Below are positions 31,673 to 44,139 of a DNA stretch of 64,000 nucleotides, one piece after another. The position numbers and the translations under genes are program-made. How positions within the stretch are numbered: position 1 is the stretch's first letter; the number at the start of each line of letters is the position of its first letter. The DNA comes from Armigeres subalbatus (taxonomy: Eukaryota; Arthropoda; Insecta; Diptera; Culicidae), in assembly GCF_024139115.2 (NCBI RefSeq), contig NW_026943003.1:224206-288205 (forward strand). The letters are read 5' to 3'. A model generated the notes under the pieces. The model worked only from the letters and a program-made list of their open reading frames with translations. It had not been told where the DNA came from and did no database searches.

Positions 31673-32455
31673 AAGCTTTATATATTTTTCATAAAATCCG
31701 TATTGAATCGGTTAATGCTGGCATGAAAAGTTATTACAAAAATACTGAATCGGGGGAAATTAAATTTAACACATAAAAGAATAACACCAATATCCAAGGG
31801 GCAAGTAACTCTAAACTTTGCTATAATATTATTCATTGTCTAGCAATAGTACTTCGTGATATTTCTAGTATCCATGATTTTCGTCAAACAAAGAAACGGT
31901 TGCTAGTTCGGTTGTTATGGCGTTTGTCAGTTAGTTGATGAAACACAGTGCTCTCCCGTATTAGAAACACCTGATTTCTACCTTCTACAGATTCTAGAAA
32001 ACTTTCAAACCGCATTTTATAATTCCAATGCCATCAAGCCAAAACATGGACCCTAAAGTTTGCTCAAAAAGTAATAGTAATAGAAATAGTTGTTCAGTGA
32101 TTTTTTAAGAATTTAAAGGAGACTGAAATCATGTGTTGCCTAAAACTGGGTGAACTGTATCGACTGGGTGACGTTGTGTTTCATGCTTTCTCAACCAGGG
32201 CTCTTCGATCAATTTACCGTAGATACAACGTAGTTTTTCGCTAGTATTTATTAGTATTTCTGGATACTGCCAAAAGTTTAGAGTTAGTTGCCCCTTGCCA
32301 ATATCAATAATGACCATTTTTGTTTTCTTCATAACCTCGCTTACAAAAGGCTGATCGCTTCGCAACAACAACTGACTTTCAGCTTAAGAAGTATTATATG
32401 AAGCTGATTTATTTATTTTATTTAAAAAACGTAAAAAACGCCGATCCGAATATCG
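31673..32455. other. AT-rich intronic sequence without recognisable gene
   Basis: Short frames only; nothing supported. Confidence 0.35.
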
Positions 32456-32876
32456 TCAGTGGTGGCATTTGTCGGAATTCAGCTCGGTGAGGGCGTTCTC
32501 GGCGTCACGCCGCCGGTAGCATGAATAGGCATCGTATTTTTTGTTGCATTTGATTCCCGAAAATTTTTCATGTTTTTCTTGGAATTTTTCCTGAACTTTG
32601 GAAGGAACATTCAACGAATTTCCACAAAAGAATAATATTAGGTAATGAACTTGTTGGCTGCAATACTGCTCGGCATGCTGTACTATGTTAATGCGTTTTG
32701 CGCTGATTTTGTTTTGATTTCTCACAACAAATTGAGGTTCTTTGGATTCTGAGATAATTATGACCTTCACTGGTATAGTAAAACGTATGGGCCACATCAC
32801 CGAACGTTCTTTCACATAAGTGGCGATTTCTATAGCAATTTCCTTCACGATATTCAAATGACGCGTGCACAATCAA
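32456..32876 (-). CDS. Unidentified ORF of 138 codons, duplicated at 36.0 kb
   Basis: The frame (32872 to 32456) encodes a Lys/Gln/Asn-rich protein with no recognised domain. Readable features are VIIISESKEPQ, KRINIVQHAEQYC, LILFFCGNSLNVP and a basic C-terminus with paired cysteines ending in DKCHH. A diverged copy of residues about 35-120 occurs in the same strand sense at 36012-36266, and the underlying DNA similarity spans about 330 bp (32445-32780 and 35876-36205). The same peptide surviving in two copies suggests a transposon or retrogene family rather than chance. The family is unknown to me; it is not one of the RT or hAT proteins seen elsewhere. Confidence 0.4.
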
Positions 32877-35875
32877 ATTGCATCAAAATAAAAATTTGAA
32901 AGGTCTTTAATAGACCTGTGGATGACATATTAATGACATAAACAACCGTTATAGGGGGTGAATAGGGGAGCGAAAAAGTCAAAATTTGAATCACTCTACT
33001 GTATAGGTATAACATTTGGAGATACTGTAATATCCCGTTTTTATCACCCATCTGGTGATTTTTGGGGTGATAAAAAAATTGAAAAAAAAATTCATTCGCG
33101 TTCGAAAAAACGTCCGATCGATGCAAAGGTGGATTTTAGAAAAGTGATTCATCTGCAATAAATATCTCTGTTAGGCTTAAGATTCCAAATTAAGTGACAT
33201 CAAGTTCAACTGAATGTTGCTCCAGTACATATAAAATTACAAAATATTATCTGTTTGGGAAAAGGTAAGCTTAATAGTATTGCGTATTATCTTATTAATT
33301 GCCGTTATATGGTCAAAAGAACCAACATCCCATAACATAACAGCTTCTTAGCAACGAATCACTTAATGCTTTGTGATCGACTTCAGTCATTAGTCACAGT
33401 CGGTAATTCCTTGTCCCATGTTGCGTTTCTACCCCGCAAATTTATGATCGCTTTTTCGTACCTTTTCCAGTCCATTCATCCACTCAAGTGACAAACCTCC
33501 TGTCCAATCATCCCAACATGATGTCCCCATTGGCATTGTGTCGCCCAATCAATCGTTCTCCCGCAAGGAAAAGCACTCGACCCTTGTCTGCGTAGAAGCA
33601 TCATCGGCCAGCCGTGGGTGTAATCTCTAATGGAATCCAGATATCTCGGCCCACCTAAAGAGTCGGAAAAGCGTGAGATTGTGGATCGGAATTACCCTGC
33701 CCGCGCCGCGCTCGAAGTATTCCATGACGAAGCGAACTAGCCGACGAGTTTTGATTCTTTCCATTTGGGTGCACCCGCCGCACTGTCTACCTATTAGGGG
33801 ACTGTTGGCGAAAAATGTGACAGTAAATCAAGATGCCGTTGGTCGAGCAAGTGATAATCCTAATAGGATTAGTGACTCCAGCGACAGCAGCGCCGACCGA
33901 CGACGGATGACGAAGGTTGGTTTTGATGTGAGGACCAGCAGCGTAGTGAGAAGGAGTGGCTAGAAAGTAGTTACTCTTATCTCTTTTCCACAAGATTGCT
34001 TTGTATTGATTTTGGCCTTAGGTTTTAGTGAAGAAATTAGATAATCACACAAAAATCACGACAAATCGTAAAAAAAATAGGGTGGTGTTAGAATAATTGA
34101 AAATGAAAGGTCAAAATGTTGATGGAAATGTGACGCCGATGCGGACCTAAATTAGAAATGTTTTTAGAAAGCATTTAGTAAAATGGCAAAAATTTGTTTT
34201 TCAAGAGATTATTTGATTGAGTTTCATTTCCCTGGATCAAGCATGAGTTTAGTAGTGCTACAAACAACCCACGAACCAATTGAGCACTCAATTACTTTCT
34301 GCTGTTGTATCAGAAGGGGAGATATCAAAACACATATCAAACTGTTTTGAGTTTCATGAATAATTATCGTCAATTGGGTGAAACTCCTTGGCGGAGAAGG
34401 AGGGGGGTGTAAGATTATCTCATTCCCATTTGATCCATTGACACCGTCATCGAGTATGACTATTTTTGCTGATACCACTCAATGGCCTTTTCTGATCCAT
34501 TTGAATTTTTAACATCTGCTACTTTTGGCCGTGGGAGGTCCAAATTAATTGACCTTCTCTTCTAAGGTGTATATTGACTGTTAAACGGAATTAAAAAAAA
34601 ATGGAAACGAGCCTATTCTTCATTTGCTTTGCTTTTCTTAGGGCGAATACTTCAATCTTCAATCTAGATTCAGGTTGTCATAAACTTCCATTTGCCATTT
34701 CCATTGGATGAATTGTTATAATAATGACAGGCGTTTAAAGGCAGCCCCTCTTCTCTTGACCTCAAACATAAGCAGCAGAAACTAGATATGCCAATGGTTA
34801 TCCCCAGCTGGAATACATGCCGCAGTGGCCAGTAGTCGCGGCGACCGAAGAAAACCAGTCATATTCCTTTGAAGCCGTGGTAGGGCGGAATTTGCTTTGT
34901 TGGCTTCTCGGATGAGATAACAATGTCGAGAGAATGGATTTGGGGAATGAATGGTTCGCTGCTTAACGGGGACTTTCGGGTGCTTAAGTATGGCCACGAT
35001 GAATGATGACTGCCGGGCTGCTGCGGCGTTCGTAGGACGGGATTTTTCCCAGATCATTGGATTGGCTGCTCGGATGCGGTCATTACAGCGGGAGATCTAT
35101 AAAATTGAATCATTTAGAGAATGAAGCATTGCTCGTCGGTGCAGAATCTTCTGCTGACTGGTACGAAAGTGCTTATTGAAAGCGATAGCTTAGTGTGGCA
35201 TTATTATTAGGAACCTAATCTATTTGCTACAAGCCCGATTTTTCTTCCTCAGTATTAACGGGAGTAGCAGTAAAATATAGCATCTATAAATAGACGGAGG
35301 AATGAGTCGGAACTGCGCTTTGTTCCAACGAAGGTGGTGTAAGATTTAACGGATACGACTCTTAACGAAGCTTTCTATCAATTGATTTCGGAAATGTTTG
35401 TGTTCTTGAGCTTGAAATTCAAGTTCTATCTATGTAATAAGAAACTCATTTGTTCTTTTATGACGTAGAACTAAATATTTTTTTTTTTCGATACATATAT
35501 AGGGGTACATGTCAAAACTTGGGAAAAATTAGACGTTTTGGAGGCTAAAAAGTCGATCATCTTTCAATGGATTTTCACATTTTTTTCCTCAATCGATTGA
35601 AAATTTATCGGAATTAACGAAGCAACGGGCTATATTTATTTACATAGTCATACGTCCACAGTTTGATCCGAGGGCTGTCCCCTTGGAGTTTTTGTTTTTA
35701 CAGCTCGCAATGCGTTCTAATTTATAAGTGTACAGTGAAAAACAAATGTTAAAGATATCTTATGAATTGATATTGAATACGCAGTTCAACATAGGACCTC
35801 TGACTTAGCTTGATAAACTTTCAGGAATATTTCTATTAAATCGTTTCAACCGACATGCTCGCAGAGGTGTTTGCC
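32877..35875. other. Intronic sequence, mostly unique
   Basis: No gene was recognised. The segments 33540-33960 and 34750-35100 are less AT-rich than the surroundings and free of visible repeats, so they are candidates for conserved regulatory sequence. This is inference only. Confidence 0.35.
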
Positions 35876-36266
35876 GATCCGAATATCGTCAGTGGTGGCA
35901 TTTGTCGGAATTCAGCTCGGTGGGGGCATTCTCGGCGTCACGTGCCCGGTAGCATGAATAGGCATCGTATTTTTTGTTGCATTCGATTCCCGAAAATTTT
36001 TCATGATTTTCTTAGAATTTTTCCTGAACTTTGCGAGGAACATTTAACGAATTTCCACAAAAGAATAATATTAGGTAATGAACTTGTTGGCGGCAATACT
36101 GCTCGGCATGCTGTACTATGTTAATGCGTTTTGCGCTGATTTTGTTATGATTTCTCACAACAGATTGAGGTTCTTTGGATTCTGAAATAAATATGACCTT
36201 CATTGATTTAGTTTCGGATAAAAAACTCTGAAAAAAATCAATTCGGACAAGAAAATTTGTTTTCAT
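35876..36266 (-). pseudogene. Second copy of the unidentified ORF, frameshifted
   Basis: It encodes VIFISESKEPQ, KRINIVQHAEQYC and LILFFCGNSLNVP in one frame (36012-36266). The tail (CNKKYDAYSCY ... DKCHH) continues in another frame to 35876, so a frameshift lies near 36010. Confidence 0.55.
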
Positions 36267-36789
36267 TTAAAAGTTCCCATTTTATGATATATTGTGATAA
36301 TCACAATTGAACCAATGCCATGTCACATTAGCAAAATTTAACAATAGATGCAATTTTCAAAAAAAAAAGAAACGGGATGTAAATTCAAATTTACAATTTT
36401 TTGACGCTCAATTTCCAGCCACCACAAAGTCGCATATGCTTGCGTATAAGTACACAAGATGGAGGCGATATAGACGCATGTCTCCATTTGATGCATGCAA
36501 AATGTACGTATATGGCGTCCACTTTATACACTTCTTCTTCTTCTTATTGGCATTACATCCCCCAGTTGGGACAATACCGCCTCGCTGCTTAATGTTATCC
36601 AGAGCTTCCACAGTTATTGACCACTAGGTTTCTAAGCCAAGTTACCATTTTTGCTTTCGTATATCATGAGGCTAACACGATGATAGCTACTTTCACGCCC
36701 AGGAAAGTCGGCATTCGGCCAAATGACCCTAAACCTTGTCAGTATACCAGAATCTAAAATGGACATATCTCAAGATTTAGTTATCAAAT

Positions 36790-37400
36790 AGTAGTTTGTG
36801 TAACTAGTTGCAAAAAGATGATTTTTTCAGCACGAGTTGTACTTTTATCAACGAGGCTTGCCGAGTTGGATAAATACTACGAGTGCTGAGAAAATCGAGT
36901 TTTGCGATAAGTTGCACGCGCTATTTTTTTGCTATGGTAAAAATCTGTACCAAAATGATACAATTTTATTTACTTCGCATGATCAATCTTGGTTGCTGCA
37001 GAAAACAAACAAATTATATGTTATCGTGCCCATCGTGTGCTCGACTGACCATAAAGCGATAGATAAACCTGCCTTTGGATAATTTGACATCACGCCCATA
37101 AAATTATTCCATTTATTACGTGACTAAGATAAATACACTATTTGAACACTCTCCCAAGCCAATTGTGCTAAATGTGGTCATGTAACAATTGTTCTAATGC
37201 TGGTTTCCCATTATAGCACCCAAATGAGTGCTATAATGGATTTTTGCAATTTCTGATCATAATACCTGGTTTACAGTTCGTCTTTTAGTGATAAAACGGC
37301 CTACTTTTCCATACCAACAAAATGGGTGCTTTAATGAACATTATGCAACTCAAATGGGTTGCATAATATCCATTATAGCACTCATTTGGGTGCCATAATG
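36790..37400. repeat. Repeat with hairpin modules, copy 1
   Basis: Contains GTAACTAGTTGCAAAAAGAT, the TGCCGAGTTGGATAAATACT segment, and hairpins such as ATTATAGCACCCAAATGAGT. The same modules occur in inverted order at 39370-39680. Confidence 0.65.
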
Positions 37401-37748
37401 AAAATCGAATATCGGAACAGTAGTTACATACATGACTACATTTTGCTGAATTAGCTTGGGATAGTGTGTAACCTGCGAGTTACAAATAACCCGTTTTGTT
37501 TAGCCTTGTCGCTGAGTGTATTTTGGGTAGTTTGTTGTCGTTTTAACTGGCTACCCATTATGCTTTTGTTTTGTTTTGATATGGCAACATACACCACCAC
37601 TGTGGATTTGTTTGTTTTTGAATTAAATTTTGATCACATTGTTTTGTATGGGGTTTTGTTTTGTTGAATTTAAATTATAGTGCTTCAGTACATTCAAAGT
37701 TAATTGCCTATATGCCGGGTATTAAGCCACCCGGAGTGGAAATTAATT

Positions 37749-38098
37749 ACTATGTCTGAAACTTGATTATGCATATGTACAACATGTGATAGATTTAGTT
37801 CGGAAAAGGTATTGAGGGTAACCGCCCTTCGGTGGGGTTTGATCCCACGACCCCAGTTCGCATGACAGGTGCTTTCCCTACTAAGCTACGAAGGACCTCC
37901 GTCGTCCACCGCAGCTTAGCGGGTACTGATGAAACCAAATTCCCAGCACCAGGTACCAGCCGAGTAGGGAAAGCACCTGTCATGCGAACTGGGGTCGTGG
38001 GATCAAACCCCACCGAAGGGGCGGTTACCCTTCAATACCTTTTCCGAACTAAATCTATCACATGTTGTACATATGCATAATCAAGTTTCAGACATAGT
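37749..38098. mobile_element. Foldback element containing tRNA-like arms
   Basis: The left arm (37749-37882) and right arm (37963-38098) are almost perfect inverted copies, separated by 80 bp. Both contain TGACAGGTGC... and the box-B-like GGATCAAACCC. The left arm plus part of the spacer makes a complete tRNA-like sequence on the minus strand. The right arm lacks the 5' acceptor half. Confidence 0.85.
37825..37895 (-). tRNA. tRNA-like pseudogene or SINE head (Ala-TGC-like)
   Basis: A 71-nt cloverleaf can be drawn on the minus strand: acceptor TCCTTCG with CGAAGGG (7 pairs, one wobble), D stem GCTT/AAGC, anticodon stem CCTGT/ACTGG with one mismatch and loop CATGCGA (TGC in anticodon position), T stem GTGGG/CCCAC with loop ATCAAAC. 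Box A (TAGCTTAGTAGG) and box B (GGATCAAACCC) match polymerase III signals. Position 33 is A rather than U and the T loop is atypical, so a tRNA-derived SINE or pseudogene is more likely than a working tRNA. Confidence 0.5.
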
Positions 38099-38109
38099 TA
38101 TAGTGCTTG

Positions 38110-39240
38110 TTTAAATAGGTTTTTAAATAAAGTTGACGCCAGAGCTCCTTCCGTAGGCCTAAAAGCGGTGCTCATACATAATCAGCATAACAGCCGAGCA
38201 CGGTGGCAGGAGCGATGGCGATTATTTGTTTTGGTCTGGTCGATGACGTGAAAAAATAGAAAAGTTACGAGCCGCGGCGAAGTGAGGACGCGTTTCGGTG
38301 GATCGGCCGGTTTTGAGTCCGCAAAAAGCGAATTGTGGTTTTTTGAGTTGCGTGCGTCGGCTGGATGGTTAATTCCCAGCATCGTCGGGAGTGGAAAATT
38401 TGGAGTTCCCCCGAAAGTTCCGTGGTTCGGGAACGTTAAGTGCTGTAAAGGTGCAGTGCAAAAGGGTGTTGGATCTCCGCCATAGTGGGAAGCTAAACGC
38501 AAAGGAAATTTCGCTTCCCAGCGGTCTAGCAAAAGATCCCAAGAACACCCGCCGTCCTTACTGTGGGGGCTCAGCCAGTAGAGTTCCTCGCCCCCGCAGT
38601 TAATAGTCAAGAAGGACGAAGCCAGGCAGTGCAAAGGGGCGTACTGTCTGGGGCAGAATTCTGTGGAACCTGCCTGGGCCTACTACGGCGAGTAGTCAGT
38701 TCGGTGTTGTGCACCAGCGTCGCTAGGGGGATCCGATAAAGGAGCTTGCTCTTCCCCCTAGCCAAAAGTCAAGGACGGCTGCCGAAGGCAGTCTCTAAAG
38801 CCCGAAAGCAGGAAGAAGAGAAAGAAGAAGTCGAACGTGTGAAGAAGAAGACGAAGAAGAATAGAGGAAGAAGGTGAAAGAAGAGGAAGAAAGCGGAGAC
38901 CAGTTTGCCTGCTGCTGCCGTGCTGTCGTCGACGAAGGGGCCCCAACGAGAGCAGTGAGTCGACCAGTGCCGTAGTGAGGAGGAGCAGAGAAGGTCAGAT
39001 AGAATATAAGGTTTTTTCAATTTGATTTTTTTTTCCTTTTTCTCATTTTGTCCATCCGAAATCCGAAGGGAAGTGGAAGTACCCTGCTCTAGGCCGCCCT
39101 GCCGGGGTGAATTGTATGAGGGGAAGCTCAGGGCTTTCAAGTGGTCAGATAGTGTATTCTCTGCGTCGAAATAGTGAAATAGTTTGATGGACATAACATC
39201 AGAATTTTCCAAAGACAAGTTCATCTATCGCTTCAAGGCT
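38110..39240. other. GC-rich block without recognisable coding function
   Basis: From about 38140 to 39000 the sequence is markedly GC-richer than the intron around it and ends in a purine-rich AAGAAGAAGACGAAGAAG stretch. No domain is recognisable in any frame. It resembles a transposon 5' UTR or leader more than host exon sequence, but this is a guess. Confidence 0.35.
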
Positions 39241-39369
39241 TGTAGAGCTATTCGATGCGGCATGATACCATAGAATCTGATTGTTATCTGCAGCAACATT
39301 ATTTATTGGCAAGAATTATCATAGTGAATCGGTCTTTACTATTTTGGTACAGATTTATCATAACAAAGC

Positions 39370-39680
39370 TCACCTTTCGTCATTGCAAAAAATGGCGTGT
39401 TGCAACTCGTTGCAAAACTCGATTTTTCAGCACTCGTAGTATTTATCCAACTCGGCAAGCCTCGTTGGATAAACGTACAACTCTTGCAGAAAAAATCATC
39501 TTTTTGCAACTAGTTGCACAAACTACTATTATGCAACCCATTTGGGTTGCATAATGTTCATTAAAGCACCCATGTCATTGGTATGGAAAAGCAGGCCGTT
39601 TTATCACTCAAACGCCAACTGTAAACCAGGTGTTATGATCAGAAATTGCAAAAAATCACTTTTTCGTTATTCCATCGCTT
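39370..39680. repeat. Repeat with hairpin modules, copy 2 (inverted)
   Basis: Inverted counterpart of 36790-37400: TGCAACTCGTTGCAAAACTC, CCAACTCGGCAAGCCTCGTT, CTAGTTGCACAAACTACT, then ATTATGCAACCCATTTGGGT. In this copy the order of modules is preserved but intervening bases are missing. Confidence 0.65.
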
Positions 39681-39699
39681 AATCCTTGCAAATAGAAAC

Positions 39700-41908
39700 C
39701 GTTTTTGTGAAAATCTAAAAATTAACAAAAATGATTTACGTACCATTTTTTCTAGTACCGCACAGTGGCTGAAACCGTGTATTCACTGCTTTTTATAACT
39801 TTATTTAAATGTTTTGTATTATTTTAATTATTTATTATGTTCAACATGATCCGCAACAGCCGTTTTGTTACCGGCACGGAGCGATCCGCATAAAAGCACG
39901 TCGCTTAAGCGCCACTCCATTAAGTAGATCACGGCCCAATTTAATTTGTTCGGATGATACTCTCCAAAGCAAACGATAATGATTGCAATTTTCATGTGAA
40001 AACTTTTCACGTGAAAATAGTAGGCGAGTTGTCGCCGGCGACAAGTTCTCAAATTTTGCACCCAAACGATAATAAACACTGAATTTTCATTCAAACATTA
40101 ATCTTTACTAATATCAGCTAATTATTGTCCACAGTCCCGTTATTCCCGTGGACATTTTGAGTGAAACACGAGCAGTCTCTGTGTACTGTCTCACATTGAG
40201 TTCTCCAAAGGAATAGAAGTGTGCGTGATTCCGCAGTATTCGTCTCAAAGTGTTCGTGATAGTTTTGCTGCAACTGGATTACCACCCACTTTTATTTTAC
40301 ACATACTACACAGTGACATTAGTGTTGGTAATTCTGGCTGTGGAGAAGTAAATTCGCATGATATTTGTACATGAGTTCGCCTCGAACTGTAAAAGTCCCG
40401 AACGTGTGCGAAATATGTCCCACGGAACAAAACTTTTTCGGAGGATTTTCCTTTTGTTTCGATGGCGGAGCAATAAGCAATGTGCGAAAATAATCATCGA
40501 ACTTTGTTTTGTTCATCGATACAGTTATAAAATCCTCTGAATAAGTAGGAAAAAGTTGGCTTGTATTTACTTCAGCTTGAAAACACATAATTGAGGTTAT
40601 GTCCGAATTCTGACTGCAATATCACTGTGTGAAATGAACTCAGCAAAAATCGTTGCCAGTTATACTAATATGAGTAACATCACGGTGACTCATAATATAT
40701 GTTGTTCCAGGAGAGACCCGTTATGTGTGAATGAAACACAAAATTGTGTAAATAATTTTAAGCGTGAGAGCCTACCAGTCAGAGCTTTAAATTTTCGATA
40801 TTTTTGCCTTTCTCTTATAACGAAGTTGTACCGAAAGGCTATCATTTTCACTCCGAAAACAAACTTTTTATAGAAGCATTGGAGACCCATAGTGTTATAT
40901 ACCAATCGACTCAGCTCGACGAATTGAACACATGTCTGTCTGTCCGTCTGTATGTATGTGTCTGTATGTGTGTGCACAAAACCTAAGAAAAACATTAGAC
41001 AACTTTTCATCTTTAACCATTATAACGTAATCTTTAACCATTTTTCTCACAACAAATTAAATTCGATAGGATTACAAGTTATAACGATCGACCGCTGCGT
41101 TTGAAAGTTGTGAAAAAAATGGTACATATTATAATTTAAGCCCCCCATAAGGTTGGTGTCTTAACTAAAGACGAGAAAGGCAGCATCACTACGCGGTGAA
41201 TTAAAATAGGTTGTTTATGAAGCCCATCGGCATTCTTTGTCACTTCACTTCTAAACATATTCATATTCGGCTCTGTCAATTTTTGGGATGAATATGGGCC
41301 AGTGAGTATTTATTTGAATATCACGAGTATTTATTAAATAATCGCAAAACTGAACACATGCTTAATGATTTAAATAAATACACGCGTAGATCTAGTCCCG
41401 ACCTTTGAGGGCAGGGTTTCGACTTTTCGTTTCAATTAGACCAAAGCAAGCGTTTTTTGGGTCAAGGGAGAATCTTTTTTCGTTGTTTTCATTTAGGGTC
41501 ATTTCTCACCCATCAATCTTTTCTCTAGAATTAGCCTTGGCAGATAAACTAAAATTTTGCTTATTAGATGAAAATCCTTTTTTGTTTCATCACTTTTACC
41601 TCTCACTCACTTTTCGCGAGAATTATTGCAAAACAATTACAAAACTGTATGGCCGCGCCGGGATTAACGTGACGTCACGGTTTTGCTGATACTCTGCTTC
41701 TCGATCGTCTGCGCTACTGCTACTTGACAGTAATTTGGGGTGATGGCGAAACGGGCCAATGCACACATATTTTCACGGGTCCGTGACGGCGGACCCTAGC
41801 GATAGTCGACAGGCTTTCCGACTCGCGAAAAATGCAATATGGCTTTCGAAGCACATTCAGTCTTCAGTTCTCAGTCCAAGACTGGCACAGCCAAGACATT
41901 CCTTCGCG
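39700..41908. other. AT-rich intron with one repeat-family copy
   Basis: Apart from the repeat at 40815-40990 no feature is supported. The short frames are not recognisable. Confidence 0.35.
40815..40990. repeat. Dispersed repeat ending in TG-rich microsatellite, copy 1
   Basis: GAAGTTGTACCGAAAGGCTA, then CTCAGCTCGACGAATTGA and TCTGTCTGTATGTATG runs. Related copies are at 46755-46910 and, as an inverted end only, 62005-62050. Confidence 0.6.
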
Positions 41909-42574
41909 ACCAAGGTTGTTCCCGATTATTAAGTAATCTGGGTTAGATCATTTAGAAGTTTATCAATAACTCATTCCAGAAGCTGAATTTCAAAATGTGT
42001 TGCATGGTGAACTTCGAGTGCGAAGGTTTTTCTACAACCCTGCTTAATGGCTCGTTGTTTGAATTCCACTAATAACGAAGTTGTAGCGCTAGTTGCAGTA
42101 CCTTTAACTAAATGATTGGAATTTTGTTATCATTTAGTCTAAGTTACTGAAACTATAGCTATAACTCCGTTACTAGTAAAATTCAAACAACAAACATTTA
42201 GGCAGAGTTGTAGAGAAACCTTCGCACTTGAAGTTCACCATACTGTGGAGTTTGTTCCGTTAATATATTAATAATTAATTGTATATATACAAGCGGGAGT
42301 CTCCAGAAAAACCTTTCACCTTGGATGGTGCAGCACATGTGGCTGACATCCACGTGCAACGACTGCTTCGATTGTTGTTTATTCGATTATTGGTATCAGG
42401 CCTACTTCGATGGTTTCAAAGCCATTGAATATTTACTTATATAGTAAACGGCAAGTGCTATTTCACTGCCACACACATACAACACGTTTTGAAATTCAGT
42501 TTCTGGAATAAGTTATTGATAAACTACTAAATGATCGAACCCAGATTACTAAATGATCGGTAACATCCTTGATC
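41909..42574. mobile_element. Foldback element with nested foldback
   Basis: The outer arms (41909-42003 and 42480-42574, about 95 bp, very similar) share GTAATCTGGGTT and AGTTTATCAATAACT. Between them, at 42003-42242, is a second palindrome with arms GGTGAACTTCGAGTGCGAAG and its complement, and an inner GTTGTTTGAATT pair. This looks like one foldback inserted next to the arm of another. Confidence 0.75.
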
Positions 42575-42737
42575 GGACGCCGCATTCCAATCAAAAAAAT
42601 ATGGTGACTCACCGGTTTGTTTGGGTTTTATGTACCGTGACCCAGTCAATGACCTGCCGGTGGGGTCGACGCTCCCGGCTTGCTGACTCCGGTGATCGCT
42701 TCTTAATTTAGAATTATTTTCTGCGGGCGAGACAATC

Positions 42738-43454
42738 TAGGGAACTGGGGGTAGGACGCCCACGTTAAGGAAAATGCCATTTTATCAATGAAAACCACCA
42801 TTTCAGCCAGTTTTCATCAGCGCATACTGAAGAACAGCATATCTGCGACTGACTACCGATAACAGATATCTAATTGTACATTTTATTGCACAGAAATTTG
42901 ATTTTTAAAAAGCACCCGAAAAAAAATGATTTTGAAACCATGCGGGGTGAGATGCGCCAGTGGATGGGTTAAAACGCGCATGTGCTTATCGTACTGATTT
43001 TCATTTTAATTGCCTACATTAAGGCAATTAACCGAATGTTTCAGCTGTTTCGGTCATACGAAATGAGCATGGGCGTAATGCCCCACACCGACCTCAGAAG
43101 TTTGAAGGCCCATAAAATCGTTTTAAAACCATTTTTGACGACGATTTCGTGTGGAACATAAAGAACACGAGTAAGCAGCATGGCTCATGGCTCAATTATT
43201 AATTTATCAATGTATAACAGCGACAGAAAGACTAAATTCCACCGAGCTAGAATTGCATCAAAACACGCAAAAATCGTTTTTTCAAGTTTTTCATGTATAA
43301 CTAGAGAAAAATCATGAAATATATGTATCCAATGGCAATATTTTTCATTGCTTTATCGTATAGACTATTGAAAATAATCAAAATGGGGATATTTAACCTT
43401 ATTCAGGGGTGGCGCGTTTTAACCCCTATGGGCGTGCTACCCCCACTTCCCCTA
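42738..43454. mobile_element. TA-flanked non-autonomous DNA transposon
   Basis: The element (42740-43452) is flanked by TA. The ends GGGAACTGGGGGTAGGACGC and GCGTGCTACCCCCACTTCCC are inverted with few mismatches. It encodes no transposase. The ends resemble in style those of the nested element at 23261 (G-rich runs after TA). Confidence 0.7.
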
Positions 43455-44139
43455 TCAAGATTGCGTCATTTGCTTAAACACATCACACAAAACTTTACGC
43501 ATACTTTTGGGATCTAATTTAGACAATGGAAAAACAAATAAGCAAACACAGCCACTTCCAACTCATTGGTTGATCACGAACGAAAAAAAAAAAAGAAAAA
43601 TGAGCACATTTGTAGGTATTTAGGTCGATGATCAATCTCCCTAAAAGTGATATGATTTTTTCTCCACTTTACAACATACAAGGTTTATGTCTTCACAAAA
43701 TTTGTAGCGAAAGTTCTTCTGTAAAACTTTGTCAAAAGGTTTTGTAGCTTTTTGAAAAAGGTTTCAGAGACTTATCACTTCTTATGCCAACAAGCTTTAA
43801 ACATGTTTACCATAGAAGCATACGAGCATATGGAGCCGCATGGTGCATTGGTCCATCAACTTCTTGTGACTAAATTCTTAGTGCAAACAATAAAGGTTTA
43901 TAATATTCTGCATACTACTTAGTAAGAGAAATTTGCGTCATATTACGATCGAAAGCAACCTGGCCTAAGGTTGAGGCCTATTTTAAGTTTCATAAGAAAA
44001 ATTAAGTAGGATGAAAGACTGATTTCTGCTTTGCACAGTAGGGAATGGTGTTTAATTAAACTCGTCTTTCATTCGCTTACATCTCTGTGGTTTAGGCACT
44101 GCATTGAATTAAAGTTTTTTTTTTTCATTTTTTGTAACA
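43455..44139. other. AT-rich intronic sequence
   Basis: No supported feature. Confidence 0.35.

Noticed and set aside
33673..33963. 96-codon ORF in a GC-richer intron segment
   Set aside because: No domain, no splice context and no repeat; insufficient support for a gene.
38769..39224. 151-codon minus-strand ORF rich in Ser/Phe
   Set aside because: It is antisense to a purine-rich AAGAAG tract, which opens frames artificially. No domain was seen.
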